This document shows positions 1 to 10,440 of a DNA stretch of 64,000 nucleotides, in pieces. The notes below the pieces were generated by a model. The model did not search any database, was not told the DNA's origin, and saw only the letters and a program-made list of their open reading frames with translations. The first letter of the stretch is position 1. Every line of letters begins with the position of its first letter. A program made the translations under genes and the position numbers. Source of the stretch: Gymnopus androsaceus JB14 (lineage: Eukaryota; Basidiomycota; Agaricomycetes; Agaricales; Omphalotaceae); the NCBI GenBank assembly GCA_009733575.1, contig ML769543.1, positions 1-64,000 on the forward strand. Direction: 5' to 3'.

Positions 1-78
1 GCATGGGATGGTGATACAAACAAGTGGAGACTACGAGAAAACATTCCATGTATAGTTCGATAGAATATATATTTACCT

Positions 79-1158
79 TTGATATTCCAACATTTGCTGC
101 TGAAGGAAGTGCTTGGGAAACATCATCCTAATACATTGAGCTCCATGAACAGTCTTGGAGTTATATATTGGGCATGTGGTAAATTAGAGATGGCTCAGAA
201 GCTGCAAGAGGAAGTGGTTTTACTGCAAAAGGAAGTGATTGGGGAGCGCCATCCCGATACATTGAGCTCCATGAACAATCTCGGACTTACATATTGGGCA
301 TGTGGAAAATTTGAAGCAGCTGAGAAGCTGCAAGAGGAAGTGGTTTTGCTGCGCAATGAAGTGATTGGAAAGTGTCACCCTCATACATTGGTCTCCATGA
401 ACAATCTTGGAATTACATATCATGCATGTGGAAAATTTGAGGCTGCTGAAAAGCTGCAAGAGGAAGTGCTTTTACTTCACAAGGAAGTGATTGGGGAGTG
501 CCACCCTGATACATTGAAATCCATGAGCAATCTTGGAAGTACATATCGGGCACAGGGAAAATTAGAGGTGGCTGAGAAACTGCAGAAGGAGGTGCTTTTG
601 ATGCGCAAGGAAGTGATTGGACAGTGCCACCCTGATACATTGAAGTCCATGAATAATCTTGGAGTTACATATCTTGCACATGGAAAATTTGATGCAGCTG
701 AGAAACTGCAACAGGAGGCACTTTGGCTGTATAAGGAGGTGATTGGGGAGCATCACCCTGATACATTGATGACCATGAACAATCTTGGACTTGTATATTG
801 GGCACAAGGAAAGTTGGAGGCAGCTGAGAAGCTGCAAGAGGAGGTGCTTTTGCTGCAAAAGAAAGTGATTGGGGAGCTCCACCCTCATACATTGACCTCT
901 ATGGAGAATCTTGGAATTACATATCAGGCACGTGGAAAGTTAAAGGCAGCTGAGAAGCTGCAAGAAGAGGAGCTTTTACTTCAGAAGGAAGTGATTGGGA
1001 AGCGCCACTCTGTTATATTGATTTTCATGAAAAATCTTGCAATGTTCTTAATTTTTTGTTTTTTTGCATCCTCTCTTCAAAAGATGGTAGGTGATACTCT
1101 TTTTTATTTATTAATTATTTTGGTCCCTGTTACTGCAAGAGTATTGCTCAGAAACTGA
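79..1158 (+). CDS. TPR-repeat array (C-terminal part of an NLR/STAND-type or kinesin-light-chain-like protein), 5' partial
   Basis: The frame encodes seven full and one degenerate 42-residue tetratricopeptide repeats. Each carries an HPDTL-SMNNLG-Y-A-GK-EAAEKLQEEVLLL pattern typical of TPR_10/TPR_12 repeats. In fungi such repeats usually form the ligand-sensing C-terminus of NB-ARC/NACHT proteins and act as a protein-interaction scaffold. No ATG fits the start, so an upstream exon or the nucleotide-binding domain must lie before the window, or the gene is a fragment. The last repeat loses the motif (HSVILIFMKNLA) and runs into a hydrophobic tail before the stop, so the true C-terminus may be damaged. 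The repeats are very similar at DNA level with a 126 bp period, which also opens spurious frames on the other strand. The TPR call is firm; membership of an NLR gene is inference. Confidence 0.8.
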   Translation: MIFQHLLLKEVLGKHHPNTLSSMNSLGVIYWACGKLEMAQKLQEEVVLLQKEVIGERHPDTLSSMNNLGLTYWACGKFEAAEKLQEEVVLLRNEVIGKCHPHTLVSMNNLGITYHACGKFEAAEKLQEEVLLLHKEVIGECHPDTLKSMSNLGSTYRAQGKLEVAEKLQKEVLLMRKEVIGQCHPDTLKSMNNLGVTYLAHGKFDAAEKLQQEALWLYKEVIGEHHPDTLMTMNNLGLVYWAQGKLEAAEKLQEEVLLLQKKVIGELHPHTLTSMENLGITYQARGKLKAAEKLQEEELLLQKEVIGKRHSVILIFMKNLAMFLIFCFFASSLQKMVGDTLFYLLIILVPVTARVLLRN

Positions 1159-2528
1159 TTAGGTTCTGTTTTCGGTACAACTACTATCTTGGGATGAAAC
1201 AAGCCCCTTTAGCATTCTTGCTTTGTACAAGTAATTTTGGATTTACATATTATCTTACTTACTCTTGCTTTGTGCCAGCTTTCTTCAATATATATCTATT
1301 ACATCTGTCCTAACCTCAAGATTCCTGAACAATACGCAAGTGAATGTTGTTCCAGATCCAAGAGAGCTCCTTAGAACATTTCATCCAGATGCATTCTCAG
1401 CTAGTGTGATATCTTAGTGGACATCCTTGGCAAGTTCAGCAATTTTTTCACAATATTTGTCAGAATTTATATTTCCAAACTAATTTCCATGTTTTCCAAG
1501 CTCGGTCTTCCCTTCTCTGTTCACTATGTAAGAAAATGTTCAAGTTAAAGATCCAGATATACATGGATGCTCATCAAGTGCATCCTCACACTGGATCCTA
1601 GAGTAAGATAGATGTCTGATGAGATCCAGGCTTTCTTTGCAGTAGTTAACACTCAGAGCAGCATGAGAGCAAGACTTTGGACCTGCACATTGATATTGCA
1701 AGTGACCTTGCACCAATACATAATATCAGCAAAACCTGGGTGGTGGCTAATCTACAGCAACCTATAGAGTCCATAGATGACAGTCTTTGACAGATCATAT
1801 CACATCAGGAAAACCTGTATGATGCAGGTAGTTCTCGAGAAAACTGCCCAGCATTCCCAGCGCTCCAGCGTCCCAACACATAGATGCTCCGGTGGATGCC
1901 GGAGAGAGCGCTTATGGTGCTGGCAAGCAGTGTCCGGTGCTGGCAAGCAATGTCCGGTGCTGTCAAGTGCTGGGGCCCGCTGTTATCTACATACTACTAC
2001 TGCAATGAGTGATGCTTATTCATTGCAATCTATATACAGTTCAATCAGTGCACTAGCTCTACATTTGGTCTAAAATCACCCCAATCTTCTTTGTTCACTT
2101 GACCCAACAGGAAAATGTTCTATGCATTTAGTCCTACAGTAGGCGCGCCCTTCTGCAGCTATAGAAATTATTAGTAAGGTTTATGCATCGCCACCGCTCG
2201 GTCCGTAGGAAACCGTAGGGCGCCAAAGTACTGTATACTTCCGAATGACATTCGAGTCTCATTCAAGTCGAACGAAGGCGTGAATATCATGAATTCTATT
2301 GTCAAAAAGCGTGTAATGAAGTGGAGGGATGGTCTTCATGAATTTCAGCTCATTTGTATCCCAAAAATCCTCAATCTTGAGGATGTCTTTGCCATTGATG
2401 CAACAAGAGGCAGCAAATTTGTGCTCTTTGGCATCCTAGTCCTTGTACACCTGGAAATCTCCCAGAATGTGGACTCATATCCCTTGTTCAACATTCGCAT
2501 CCAATTGGAGTTGTAGTCACACCAACCA
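1159..2528. other. Non-genic stretch with element remnants
   Basis: No convincing coding exon is visible. The stretch holds a left-end-like motif TATCAGCAAAACCTG near 1734 and a truncated element at 1803-1925 (separate entry). Confidence 0.5.
1803..1925 (+). mobile_element. Truncated CATCAG-end MITE copy
   Basis: It begins with CATCAGGAAAACCTGTATGA. For about 110 bp it matches the reverse complement of the complete 227 bp element at 51660-51886, including the shared internal string GCTCCAGCGTCCCA. The other terminus is not found, so this is a one-ended remnant. Its far border is approximate. Confidence 0.6.
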
Positions 2529-2569
2529 CTTCAGGCTGCCCCAATTTCTATCTTCTTAGTTAGACCAAA

Positions 2570-2938
2570 CATCAGCAAAAACTGTTTTGGGCCCAGGAGG
2601 ATCTAAGGTCACCTAGTCCTCTTAGGCAACCTGAGGCATCTTAGTTGGCCCAGGAAAAGGGTAAAACTTTGGACACCTCAGGTATCCTAGTCATCCTAGG
2701 TGTCCTGGGAGATCCTGGGATGTCCTGGGGCATCCTGGGGCATCCTGAGGCATCCTGGGATGGAACTTTTATCCTAGGATGCCTCAGGACAGGATCTCCC
2801 AGGACACCTAGGATGACTAGGATACCTGAGGTGTCCAAAGTTTTACCCTTTTTCCTGGGCCAACTAGGATGCCTCAGGTTGCCTAAGAGGACTAGGTGAC
2901 CTTAGATCCTCCTGGGCCCAAAACAGTTTTTTCTGATG
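2570..2938. mobile_element. Nested palindromic MITE (GGGCCCAGG subfamily)
   Basis: A 369 bp near-perfect palindrome starts CATCAGCAAAAACTG and ends with the complement, CAGTTTTTTCTGATG. The arms are about 170 bp and rich in CCTAGG/CCTGAGG-like words. It interrupts the left arm of the foldback element: the right arm shows the empty site GACCAAAGTGTAAC, so this copy created a 2 bp AA duplication. A related copy lies at 5063-5456. Confidence 0.8.
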
Positions 2939-3025
2939 AAGTGTAACAATCCACTATCTAATATGAAGTAAATCCACAGGAAATCCAGGGCCCTAGATTC
3001 CAGGGGTGCCAGAGGTCCTAGCCCT

Positions 3026-3218
3026 ATGGAATCCATGAACTACAAAATGTTGTAATGTATGGAATCCATGGACTACAAAATGTTGTAGTGTATGGAATCC
3101 ATGAACTATAAAATGTTGTAGTGCATGGAATCCATGAGCTACAAAATATTGTAGTGCATGGAATCCATGGACTACAACATTTTGTAGTGTATGGAATCCA
3201 TGAACTACAGAATGTTGT
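3026..3218 (+). repeat. 33 bp minisatellite, about 5.8 units
   Basis: Units start ATGGAATCCATG and continue with (A/G)ACTACAAAATGTTGTAGTGT. Starts fall at 3026, 3059, 3092, 3125, 3158 and 3191. Inverted units reappear at about 4153-4187 and 4846-4880 in the opposite arm of the foldback element. Confidence 0.9.
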
Positions 3219-4160
3219 AAGTACTAATAACTTGGAGTCACTAGTACTAATATTGGTACTGATAATTCAGAGTATTAAGTACTAATGTAAGTACTGATAA
3301 CTTGGAGCTACTAGTACTAATATTAGCACTTATGACTCCGAGTTATTAGTACTTACATTAGTACTAATAACTTGGAGTAACCAGCACTAACATAGTACTA
3401 ACATTACTATGTATAAATCCAAGTTATGGGTACTTACACTAGTACTAATAACTTGGAGTAACCAGTACTAACATAGTACTTAATGTTGGAAAAGAATAAT
3501 AAGGGCAGCAATGAATATATTGAACATGTGACCTCATGCAGGCCCAGAGCCAAACAAGTACTGTATATGAATAACTATGGCCTATATAAGTACTTTAAAA
3601 TATTCATGTGCTATCAATATATATATAGTATTCCTATTGCCAGTCTACAGGACCCCAATTGTGGGACTCTGATGTCCTTTGCCATATCCAACTTGATCAG
3701 CTGATATGGATTTCAACACTAACATCAATACTTATAACTCCAAGTGATAAGTCCTGATGTTAGTAGTATGTTAGCACTGGCTACTCCAAGTTATTAGTAC
3801 TGGTGTAAGTACCTATAACTTAGAGTTATACATACTAATGTTAGTACCATGTTAGTACTGGTTACTCCAAGTTATTAGTACTAATGTACGTACTAATGAC
3901 TCAGAGTAATAAATGCCAATGTTGGTACTATGTTAGTACTGGTAACTCCAAGTTATTAGGGCTAATGTAAGTGCTAATATTAGTACTAGTAGCTCCAAGT
4001 TATTAGTATTAATGTAAGTACTAATAACTTGGAGTCATAAGTACTAATGTTAGTACTAGTAGCTCCAAGTTATTAGTACTTACATTAGTACTCAAAACTC
4101 TGAGTTATCAGTACCAACATTAGTACTAGTAATTCCAAGGTATTAGACTTACATTATTCT
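3219..4160. repeat. Inverted AGTACTAATAACTTGGAGT minisatellite arms around a unique core
   Basis: From 3219 to about 3480 the repeat reads mainly TACTAATAACTTGGAGT. From about 3716 to 4160 it reads mainly the complement, ACTCCAAGTTATTAGTA. The arms are separated by a unique core at 3484-3715. Units are imperfect and often internally palindromic (CTAGTACTAATATTAGTAC), so the block can fold both locally and arm-to-arm. Confidence 0.8.
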
Positions 4161-4187
4161 GTAATCCATGGATTCCACAGACTACTA

Positions 4188-4843
4188 CATCAGCAAAACC
4201 TGGGTGAATGCTACAGCACCCACAGCAACCTACAGCAACCCACAGCAGCCACAGGTGCTGTGGCTGCTGTGGGTTGGGCATTGCTCAACCATTCTGACAT
4301 CTGTCATTCTCAACTGATGGATATGGCCTGATGCGGTGACAGGGATCTGGGATGTTATTTAATCAGTGCACACATGATGCGGTTTCAATGTTCAACTTTT
4401 TCTCCCCCCACTGAGCTCAACTTGACTTGGACTGTAAGTTTGAGGTCCTCAATATATGTTTGATCATTTCTTTTAGCTCCATTCACACTAAAGTAGACAT
4501 TAAGGTAGCAGTTAGTACTTAGTCTTACATAGAGTACTGTAGACCCAGTAGTTGCAAACTAGTACTAGTATTTTTTGCATTTGACAATGATTTTATGACC
4601 ATAATTTTGCTCCGATTTCACTCTCGCAAACCCGGGCCAAGGAAACAATTCAAAAAAGTAATGCATTTGGTATTGAATAGAACCCTGATGCTGATTTCAG
4701 ATGGTGTACCTGTGAGATCCATAGCAATCCACAGCAGTCCACAGCAGTCCACAGTTCTGGACAGAGGGGGACCTTGCTGTGGGTGCTGTGGGTGCTGGAC
4801 AGAGCTGGACAGTTCTGTGGCAAACACCCAGGTTTTGCTGATG
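4188..4843. mobile_element. CATCAGCAAAACCTG-end MITE nested in the foldback element
   Basis: This 656 bp element has termini CATCAGCAAAACCTGGG and CCCAGGTTTTGCTGATG, with TA duplicated at 4186-4187 and 4844-4845. Removing it and one TA restores a 33 bp minisatellite unit across the junction. Subterminal regions are rich in CACAGCAGTCC/GCTGTGGGT words and can pair with each other. There is no coding capacity. Confidence 0.85.
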
Positions 4844-5062
4844 TACATTTATAGTCCATGGATTCCATGGAGCTAGGACCTCTGACACCCCTGGATTTAC
4901 TTCATAATAGATAGTGGATTGTTACACTTTGGTCTAACTAAGAAGAAGGAAATTGGGGGAGCCTGAAATGCACTAACAAAAGGTCTGGCAAATAATATAG
5001 TGCATATACTTGGTTTTTCATTCTCTTTGTGAACTAATTCTTTTGTTATAAGGTCAAGCAGT

Positions 5063-5456
5063 CATCAGAAAAACTGTTTTGGGCCCAGGAGGATCTAAGG
5101 TTGCCTAGTCCTCTTAGGCAACCTGAGGCATCCTAGTTGGCCCAGGAAAAAGGGTAAAACTTTGGACACCTCAGGTATCCTAGTCATCCTAGGTGTCCTG
5201 GGAGATTCTGGGATGTCCTGGGGCATCCTGGGGCATCCTGAGGCATCCTAGGATAAAAGTTCCATCCCAGGATGCCTCAGGATGCCCCAGGATGCCCCAG
5301 GACATCCCAGGATCTCCCAGGACACCTAGGATGACTAGGGTACCTGAGGTATCCAAAGTTTTACCCTTTATCCTGGGCCAACTAGGATGCCTCAGGTTGC
5401 CTAAGAGGACGAGGTGACCTTAGATCCTCCTGGGCCCAAAACGGTTTTTGCTGATG
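5063..5456. mobile_element. Palindromic MITE, second GGGCCCAGG-subfamily copy
   Basis: It reads CATCAGAAAAACTGTTTTGGG at the left and ends ACGGTTTTTGCTGATG. The arms match those of 2570-2938 closely but include the inner stretch GATGCCCCAGGATGCCCCAG that the other copy lacks. Flanking dinucleotides differ (GT and CA), so no target duplication is claimed. Confidence 0.8.
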
Positions 5457-5856
5457 CAGCTCAAAGAGGATCTGAGACTGAATGCCTTCACTTACACCTC
5501 TGAGAATATGGCAGTGAAATGAAGAGCCATCATCAATGTTGTCAAAGAAATCACTTCATGCCAGTATCACATTTTGTGTGTGTGTTGATCTGGAACATCT
5601 GTGTGAATGGGAGTGGATCCTCACTGCCAACTCAAGTTTCTTTTGGAAGAATACCATCTTTGCATGTGCAGAAGAAGGCCATGTAATCAAAGGATGGGGT
5701 GTTTCATTTTGACCTTTATTCTGACATATTGGGTCTTTCTTTCATGGTCATTTCCCATCTACTGTGGTGCCAGAAATTAACCAAAAAAGTGAAATTTGAC
5801 TTGTGACCTTAATATCTCATGAGCAGGGGCATATGAGAACAAGGGGTTGGTGAGTA

Positions 5857-6579
5857 CATCAGCAAAACCTGGGCATGCTAGGGAGAACTCCACAGTTCTC
5901 CACAGCACTCATAGCACTCATAGAGCCCATAGCAAGGGTACCCTTTGTGGAGAACTATGGCATGCTATGGGGTTCTATGGATTGCTATGGATTTCTCGGG
6001 AACGTCGTCTGTCAGGACATGTCAGGGTCCAATTCGAACTAAATATATTATTCTTTTGAATTGTTTCCCTCACTCGCGCAACGCTCGCGAGACCAAATGA
6101 GACCAGAATAATCATAATAAACCATCATATTGTCATGTTTGTAGTAGGATAATACTATAGCGAGACTAGAACTACATTAACTAGTGTATACATAAATGAC
6201 TCAAGCCACAGTACAAGTACTTATTATTGTAAGTAGCGATTGATGCTTAGAATCAAATGCTGCAAAAAATTGAGACATGAAGTTGAAGGCTTGAGTTCGG
6301 ACACTTACTGAGTGACTTGGAAAAAAAAGGGAACTTGGGGAAGTTACAACAATGCGTTGAAAATGCGTCGATTCTTATATAGTGTTAGCGGGTGAAAATG
6401 ACAGCTGTCAAGATGCCGAAATGAGTTAACAGTTGCTTCGAATGCTCGGTAGCCTCATAGGAGCTCATAGGAGCTTATAGAAACCCATAGCACTCCATAG
6501 TTCTGTAGAGAACTATGGCTGCTATAATTTTCTATGAGTTGCTATAACTTCTATGACCAATAACCAGGTTTTGCTGATG
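5857..6579. mobile_element. CATCAGCAAAACCTG-end MITE, 723 bp
   Basis: Termini are CATCAGCAAAACCTGGGCAT and ATAACCAGGTTTTGCTGATG, flanked by TA at 5855-5856 and 6580-6581. Removing it rejoins GGTGAG-TA-TTTTGTAGT, which matches an inverted copy near 7795-7820 and so confirms the insertion. Subterminal blocks contain CATAGCA/GCTATGG repeats. No protein is encoded. Confidence 0.85.
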
Positions 6580-6602
6580 TATTTTGTAGTGTTTTCAATT
6601 CT

Positions 6603-7222
6603 AGATGGTGTAAGCCTCACTATAATGAGATCTGGGCTCAATAACATCATATCACAATTTTATTCTGCATTCTTTGTGAATTTGCCCTACAAAAAACACT
6701 GTTTGTCACTTTGTGGTGCAAAATATAGGAGCTTACTGTATACCAGCTACCAGGAAGTATGTGGTATGAGTGCAGGAGATCAAATACTCCTATCTGGTAG
6801 AAGGCCAACTGCAATATCCTCCATTTGTGCTCCCCTTAATGCACATTTTATAGGGTCTTTATTAGCTATATTACACTCTGACACTGATATGACTGCACAT
6901 AACTTTTATTTGAACAAATAAGAGGGCAATTGTTTCTCAATTTCTCTACTACAATTTTTATATTTGGTTTTTTGAAAAATGTGTTTCGAAATGGGCACAG
7001 ATGGAAGAATTGACAGTTTTATCTCTACCAAATTAGGGTATTTGGTCTCCTGCAATCATCCCACATACTTCCTGGTAGCTGGTATACAGTAAGCTCCTAT
7101 ATTTTGCACCACAAAGTGACAAACAGTGTTTTTTGTAGGGCAAATTCACAAAGAATGCAGAATAAAATTGTGATATGATGTTATTGAGCCCAGGTTTCAT
7201 TATAGTGAGGCTTACACCATCT
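6603..7222. mobile_element. 620 bp element with about 185 bp terminal inverted repeats
   Basis: 6603-6788 and 7039-7222 are inverted copies differing at only a few sites. The outer ends are AGATGGTGTAAGCCTCAC and its complement. The loop of about 250 bp is non-coding. The long inverted repeat and lack of coding potential fit a MITE or foldback element of a family distinct from the CATCAG elements. The apparent protein frames on both strands are the two arms of the same repeat. Confidence 0.75.
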
Positions 7223-7868
7223 CTGTACACTAATTCCAAGTGTCATATATGCAGGCCCCACATTTTGTATGCAGGAATATGCAAAATCACCAAGAATCAC
7301 ACTTTCTGTCCATAGCAAGAGTAATTTCTCACACCATGCCCCCATGTAAGTGAATATCATATTTTAAGATCTCTATCATCCTTATCAGTAAAAAATCTCA
7401 TGAGAAACATGTTGTAGCCTACGCTTTGACATCAGATCAACAACTCCAGATCTTGTATGTACTCTAATACAGTATTACTTATCTCTTACTCAGCTACTTG
7501 AGCATAGCTCAAGCACAGCACTTATAGTACATTGTAGATAGTTCTAGAATAATTCTTGTACAGTATATAAGAGATTCTGAGCTCTGCACAATAATTATCA
7601 TTATTATTACAACTCTACTCATACTTCTACAACAAAACAATGCAGAACTGCTTGTTCTATGCTGTTTAAGTGTAAGATCCTCAAAGATTACACATACAAA
7701 AAATCATACTGTCAAATTAATGAAGCCATATCTTTTGACCAAGCCAAGATATTCACAAGATATTCAATATCTGTGAATTTGAGGTTCTGGAAAATTGAAA
7801 AAACTACAAAATACTCACCAACTCCTTGTTCTCATATGTAGGGTTTTAAGGTCCAATTCAATTCAGTT

Positions 7869-8203
7869 CGTCAGGAAAAATGGTCTGGGCCCAGGATGAC
7901 CCCAGGTCACTTAGGCAGCCTAGGCCACCTAGGAATAATGCAAAAACTTAAGACACCTCAGGTATCCTAGGCCTCCTAAGCATCCTAAGCATCCTAGGCA
8001 TTCTGGGGGTATCCTCAGGCTGCCTCAGGTTGCTCCAGGATGCCCCAGGATAGCCCAGGATAGCCCCCAGAATGCCTAGGAGGCTTAGGAGGCCTAGGAG
8101 GCCTAGGATACCTGAGGTGTCTTAAGTTTTTGCATTATTCCTAGGTGGCCTAGGCTGCCTAAGTGACCTGGATCATCCTGGGCCCAGACCATATTCCCTG
8201 ATG
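7869..8203. mobile_element. Diverged palindromic MITE of the GGGCCCAG subfamily
   Basis: It starts CGTCAGGAAAAATGGTCTGG and ends CCAGACCATATTCCCTGATG, with TT on both flanks (7867-7868, 8204-8205). The arms fold on each other, with CCTAGGCCACCTAGGAATAA facing its complement near 8140. It is related to, but clearly diverged from, the copies at 2570 and 5063. Confidence 0.75.
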
Positions 8204-8654
8204 TTTATTTGCTAAATTTTCAATGAATCATGAATTGCACCAGTGCAAGATTTTTTGAAACCTGGATGAATTGTAAACTGGCACTGGTTTAAATGGTGCA
8301 TCAGTGCAACCTTTAGCAGTGCAGTTCCTCAGTGCAATTCAATGCAATTCACAATTTAAACTGGCTTGAACTGGTCATCTTTACATCTAAAGATAGAGTA
8401 CCTCAACATAATAATGCCAACCCAGTTGGTAAATGTCCTGTTCATCATGTATATACCATTGGAAATGTAATGTCAGCATAATAAGAGTGCCCAAAGCTTG
8501 TATTAGTATTAATTTGCACAGATTCGAACTGATGCAAGACAGTTTAAGTAATTTTCAAAAATTGAATGCACCATGAACTGGTACTGATTTATTTAAACTG
8601 TGCACCAGTGCAACATTCAGCAGTGCCTTTTCCAGCATGTGCAGTCCAAGGCAT

Positions 8655-8790
8655 GGGTGACCACACAACCGGACACCTTCACATTTGTTCCTGGCGCTCA
8701 CACTCACATTCCGCCAGCTCACGCTCACATTCAGATGGCCCATGCTCACATTTGCAAGGCTCACTCTCACTGATAACTGGCTCACACTCA
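8655..8790 (+). repeat. Short CTCACA-type repeat block with an inverted copy at 9690-9790
   Basis: The block carries GGACACCTTCACATT, TTCCTGGCGCTCA and GCTCACGCTCACATTCAG. The same words appear in reverse complement at about 9690-9790. The 15-18 bp subunits (GCTCACACTCACATT) give repetitive but unconvincing reading frames. Confidence 0.6.
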
Positions 8791-8939
8791 CATCCACAGA
8801 CCTCAAAGTCACATACACCCCTGGCGCCATAGATTAAGTAGTCGATATTGTATGAAGTTATGATTAAAACTTGAATGAAATACATTCGTTCAAAGTTATA
8901 CAGTATTAATAAGCTATGATAATAATAAAGTCAACTTGA

Positions 8940-9586
8940 CTACATTGAGAAATCAGAACCCGCGCCAAAGTTCATACCACTACCAGCACCGAAATTCATA
9001 CCCATACCAATGCCAAAGTCCATATTCGCACCAAAGGTGGCACCGGCGTTCAAGTCAAACCTGGTCCCAGCCATATTCATATTACCAATCAAAGTCCACA
9101 GCACCAAAGTTGTTGTTATTCGAAGCTGTCCCGGAACAACCATGCAAGTGGATCTGGGACATTATATACTATAGTAATGAATGAATTAATTGTACCAAAA
9201 GACTTGGAAATCAGAACTCACAGTCAGAAGTGGCGATGCATTACCTGTAGTAGCTGAAGGAGAATTGTCTTCTTCTCTTTCGTTTTTGTTGGCATCCCAA
9301 TTCAGCTTGCGGAAGGTTTGGTCAAACTCCGAATTGCGGGAGTTTCTGAGAACGCCACTTTGGAGGGAATTCTAGACCTTTTGGAGTGTGTTGAAATTGA
9401 GTTTCCGAGCTATGATACTGAGTAAGATTAAAATCGAGCATTAAGAGACTGGATACTTGCCTCAAAATGCCCTCCTGTCATAGATTATTTACGTACTCGA
9501 TCCCGAAACACGTTCAGAATGTTACTGGGAAGTCAATTGATGAGCGCGACAAGCTCCTCATCGTTTCGGTCAGTCATTTAGGTAGC
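8940..9586 (-). pseudogene. Decayed small protein gene, unidentified
   Basis: On the minus strand an ATG at 9586 opens MTDRNDEELVALIN. Further down an exon-like stretch reads NSLQSGVLRNSRNSEFDQTF and KLNWDANKNEREEDNSPS, ending at a plausible GGTAATGC donor. The last stretch is a glycine/methionine-rich tail (MNFGAGSGMNFGAGSDFSM). In-frame stops (TGA after ALIN, TAG before NSLQ) and one frame change separate the pieces. The coherent amino-acid content suggests a once functional gene; I do not recognise the family. The call is tentative. Confidence 0.35.
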
Positions 9587-10440
9587 AGACCATGGTAGCA
9601 GGAGTGAAAGATTTGTGTGGTATTATTTGTGCATAAACTAAACAAACAAAATTCCTCAATCGCGCTAAATGATGAGAATGACTGTACAGGACGTGAGTGT
9701 GAGCCGGCTGAATGTGAGCGTGAGCTGGCGCTTTGTGAGCATGAGCGCCAGGAACGAATGTGAAGGTGTCCAGTCCAAGGCATAAGCAGCATCACCCTTG
9801 CATTCGGGGCTACTATACTCCTTCGGAGCACGATATTTTGCGAATATTTCGTATTCTTCATACGTGAGCACGAGCCTGCACGAGCCCGTAGAGCGCAGGT
9901 ATAACAGGGGCCATCGTCGCTAGGTTCAAGTTGACGAATATGCGACTGTCACACCGAAATTGAGGTCACGTTCATTCTCCTGTCCCTGGCCATCCTTAGC
10001 ACTAACAGAACCCATAGCAAGTACCAAGCTGTGGATTTGAAGGATCCGGCTAGCCCGCAGCCTAAGAGATAGTACAAATCCTATCGATGGTACTCTGCTG
10101 TATCCCGGAGGAACCATAGACCAAGCATAAAGCTCGTACGCGCTACGCATGACGTTTTCAGTATCTATGATGCGGACGGTATGCACAAGGATATTTGTAT
10201 GAAGCCATTTTTCATCATTTAATGTACATCTTACTCAAAATTGGCTGTTTTTACTCCGTGGACGTACTTTTAGCACATATTTTTACTACTTGTGGGTACT
10301 TGATGATAATTGTTAATTCCAATGTGTACTTTACCAGCATTGAATTTGATATGCTGCTAGGTTCCACTTATAGGTATCTCTGCTCTGGCCACTCAGTTGT
10401 GTATATCTGAAACTATTGATTTTACTTGCATACCTTCCCA

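Larger units (their letters stand above)
2529..4969. mobile_element. Foldback element with inverted minisatellite arms
   Basis: The left outer sequence (2529-3030, once a nested insertion at 2570-2938 is removed) is the inverted complement of 4848-4969. Landmarks shared in order are TTCAGGCT, CTTCTTAGTTAGACCAAA, GTGTAACAATCCACTATCTA, GAAGTAAATCC and CAGAGGTCCTAG. Inside these arms lie a 33 bp tandem repeat and then a roughly 30 bp AGTACTAATAACTTGGAGT-type repeat, both in opposite orientation on the two sides. A core of about 230 bp (3484-3715) remains unique. This is the architecture of foldback transposons, whose long inverted termini are built from subrepeats. No transposase is present, so the element is non-autonomous or dead. 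Target duplications were not resolved. Confidence 0.75.

Noticed and set aside
220..892. Minus-strand frames over the TPR array
   Set aside because: They are shadows produced by the 126 bp repeat; the plus strand shows the conserved TPR pattern.
2641..5417. Frames reading HPRIKVPSQDASGCPRMPQD-like proteins
   Set aside because: They are palindromic MITE arms read in both directions.
6553..7239. Similar frames on both strands (MRSGLNNIISQFYSAFFVNL and relatives)
   Set aside because: They are the two arms of one inverted repeat, with no start, splice or domain support.
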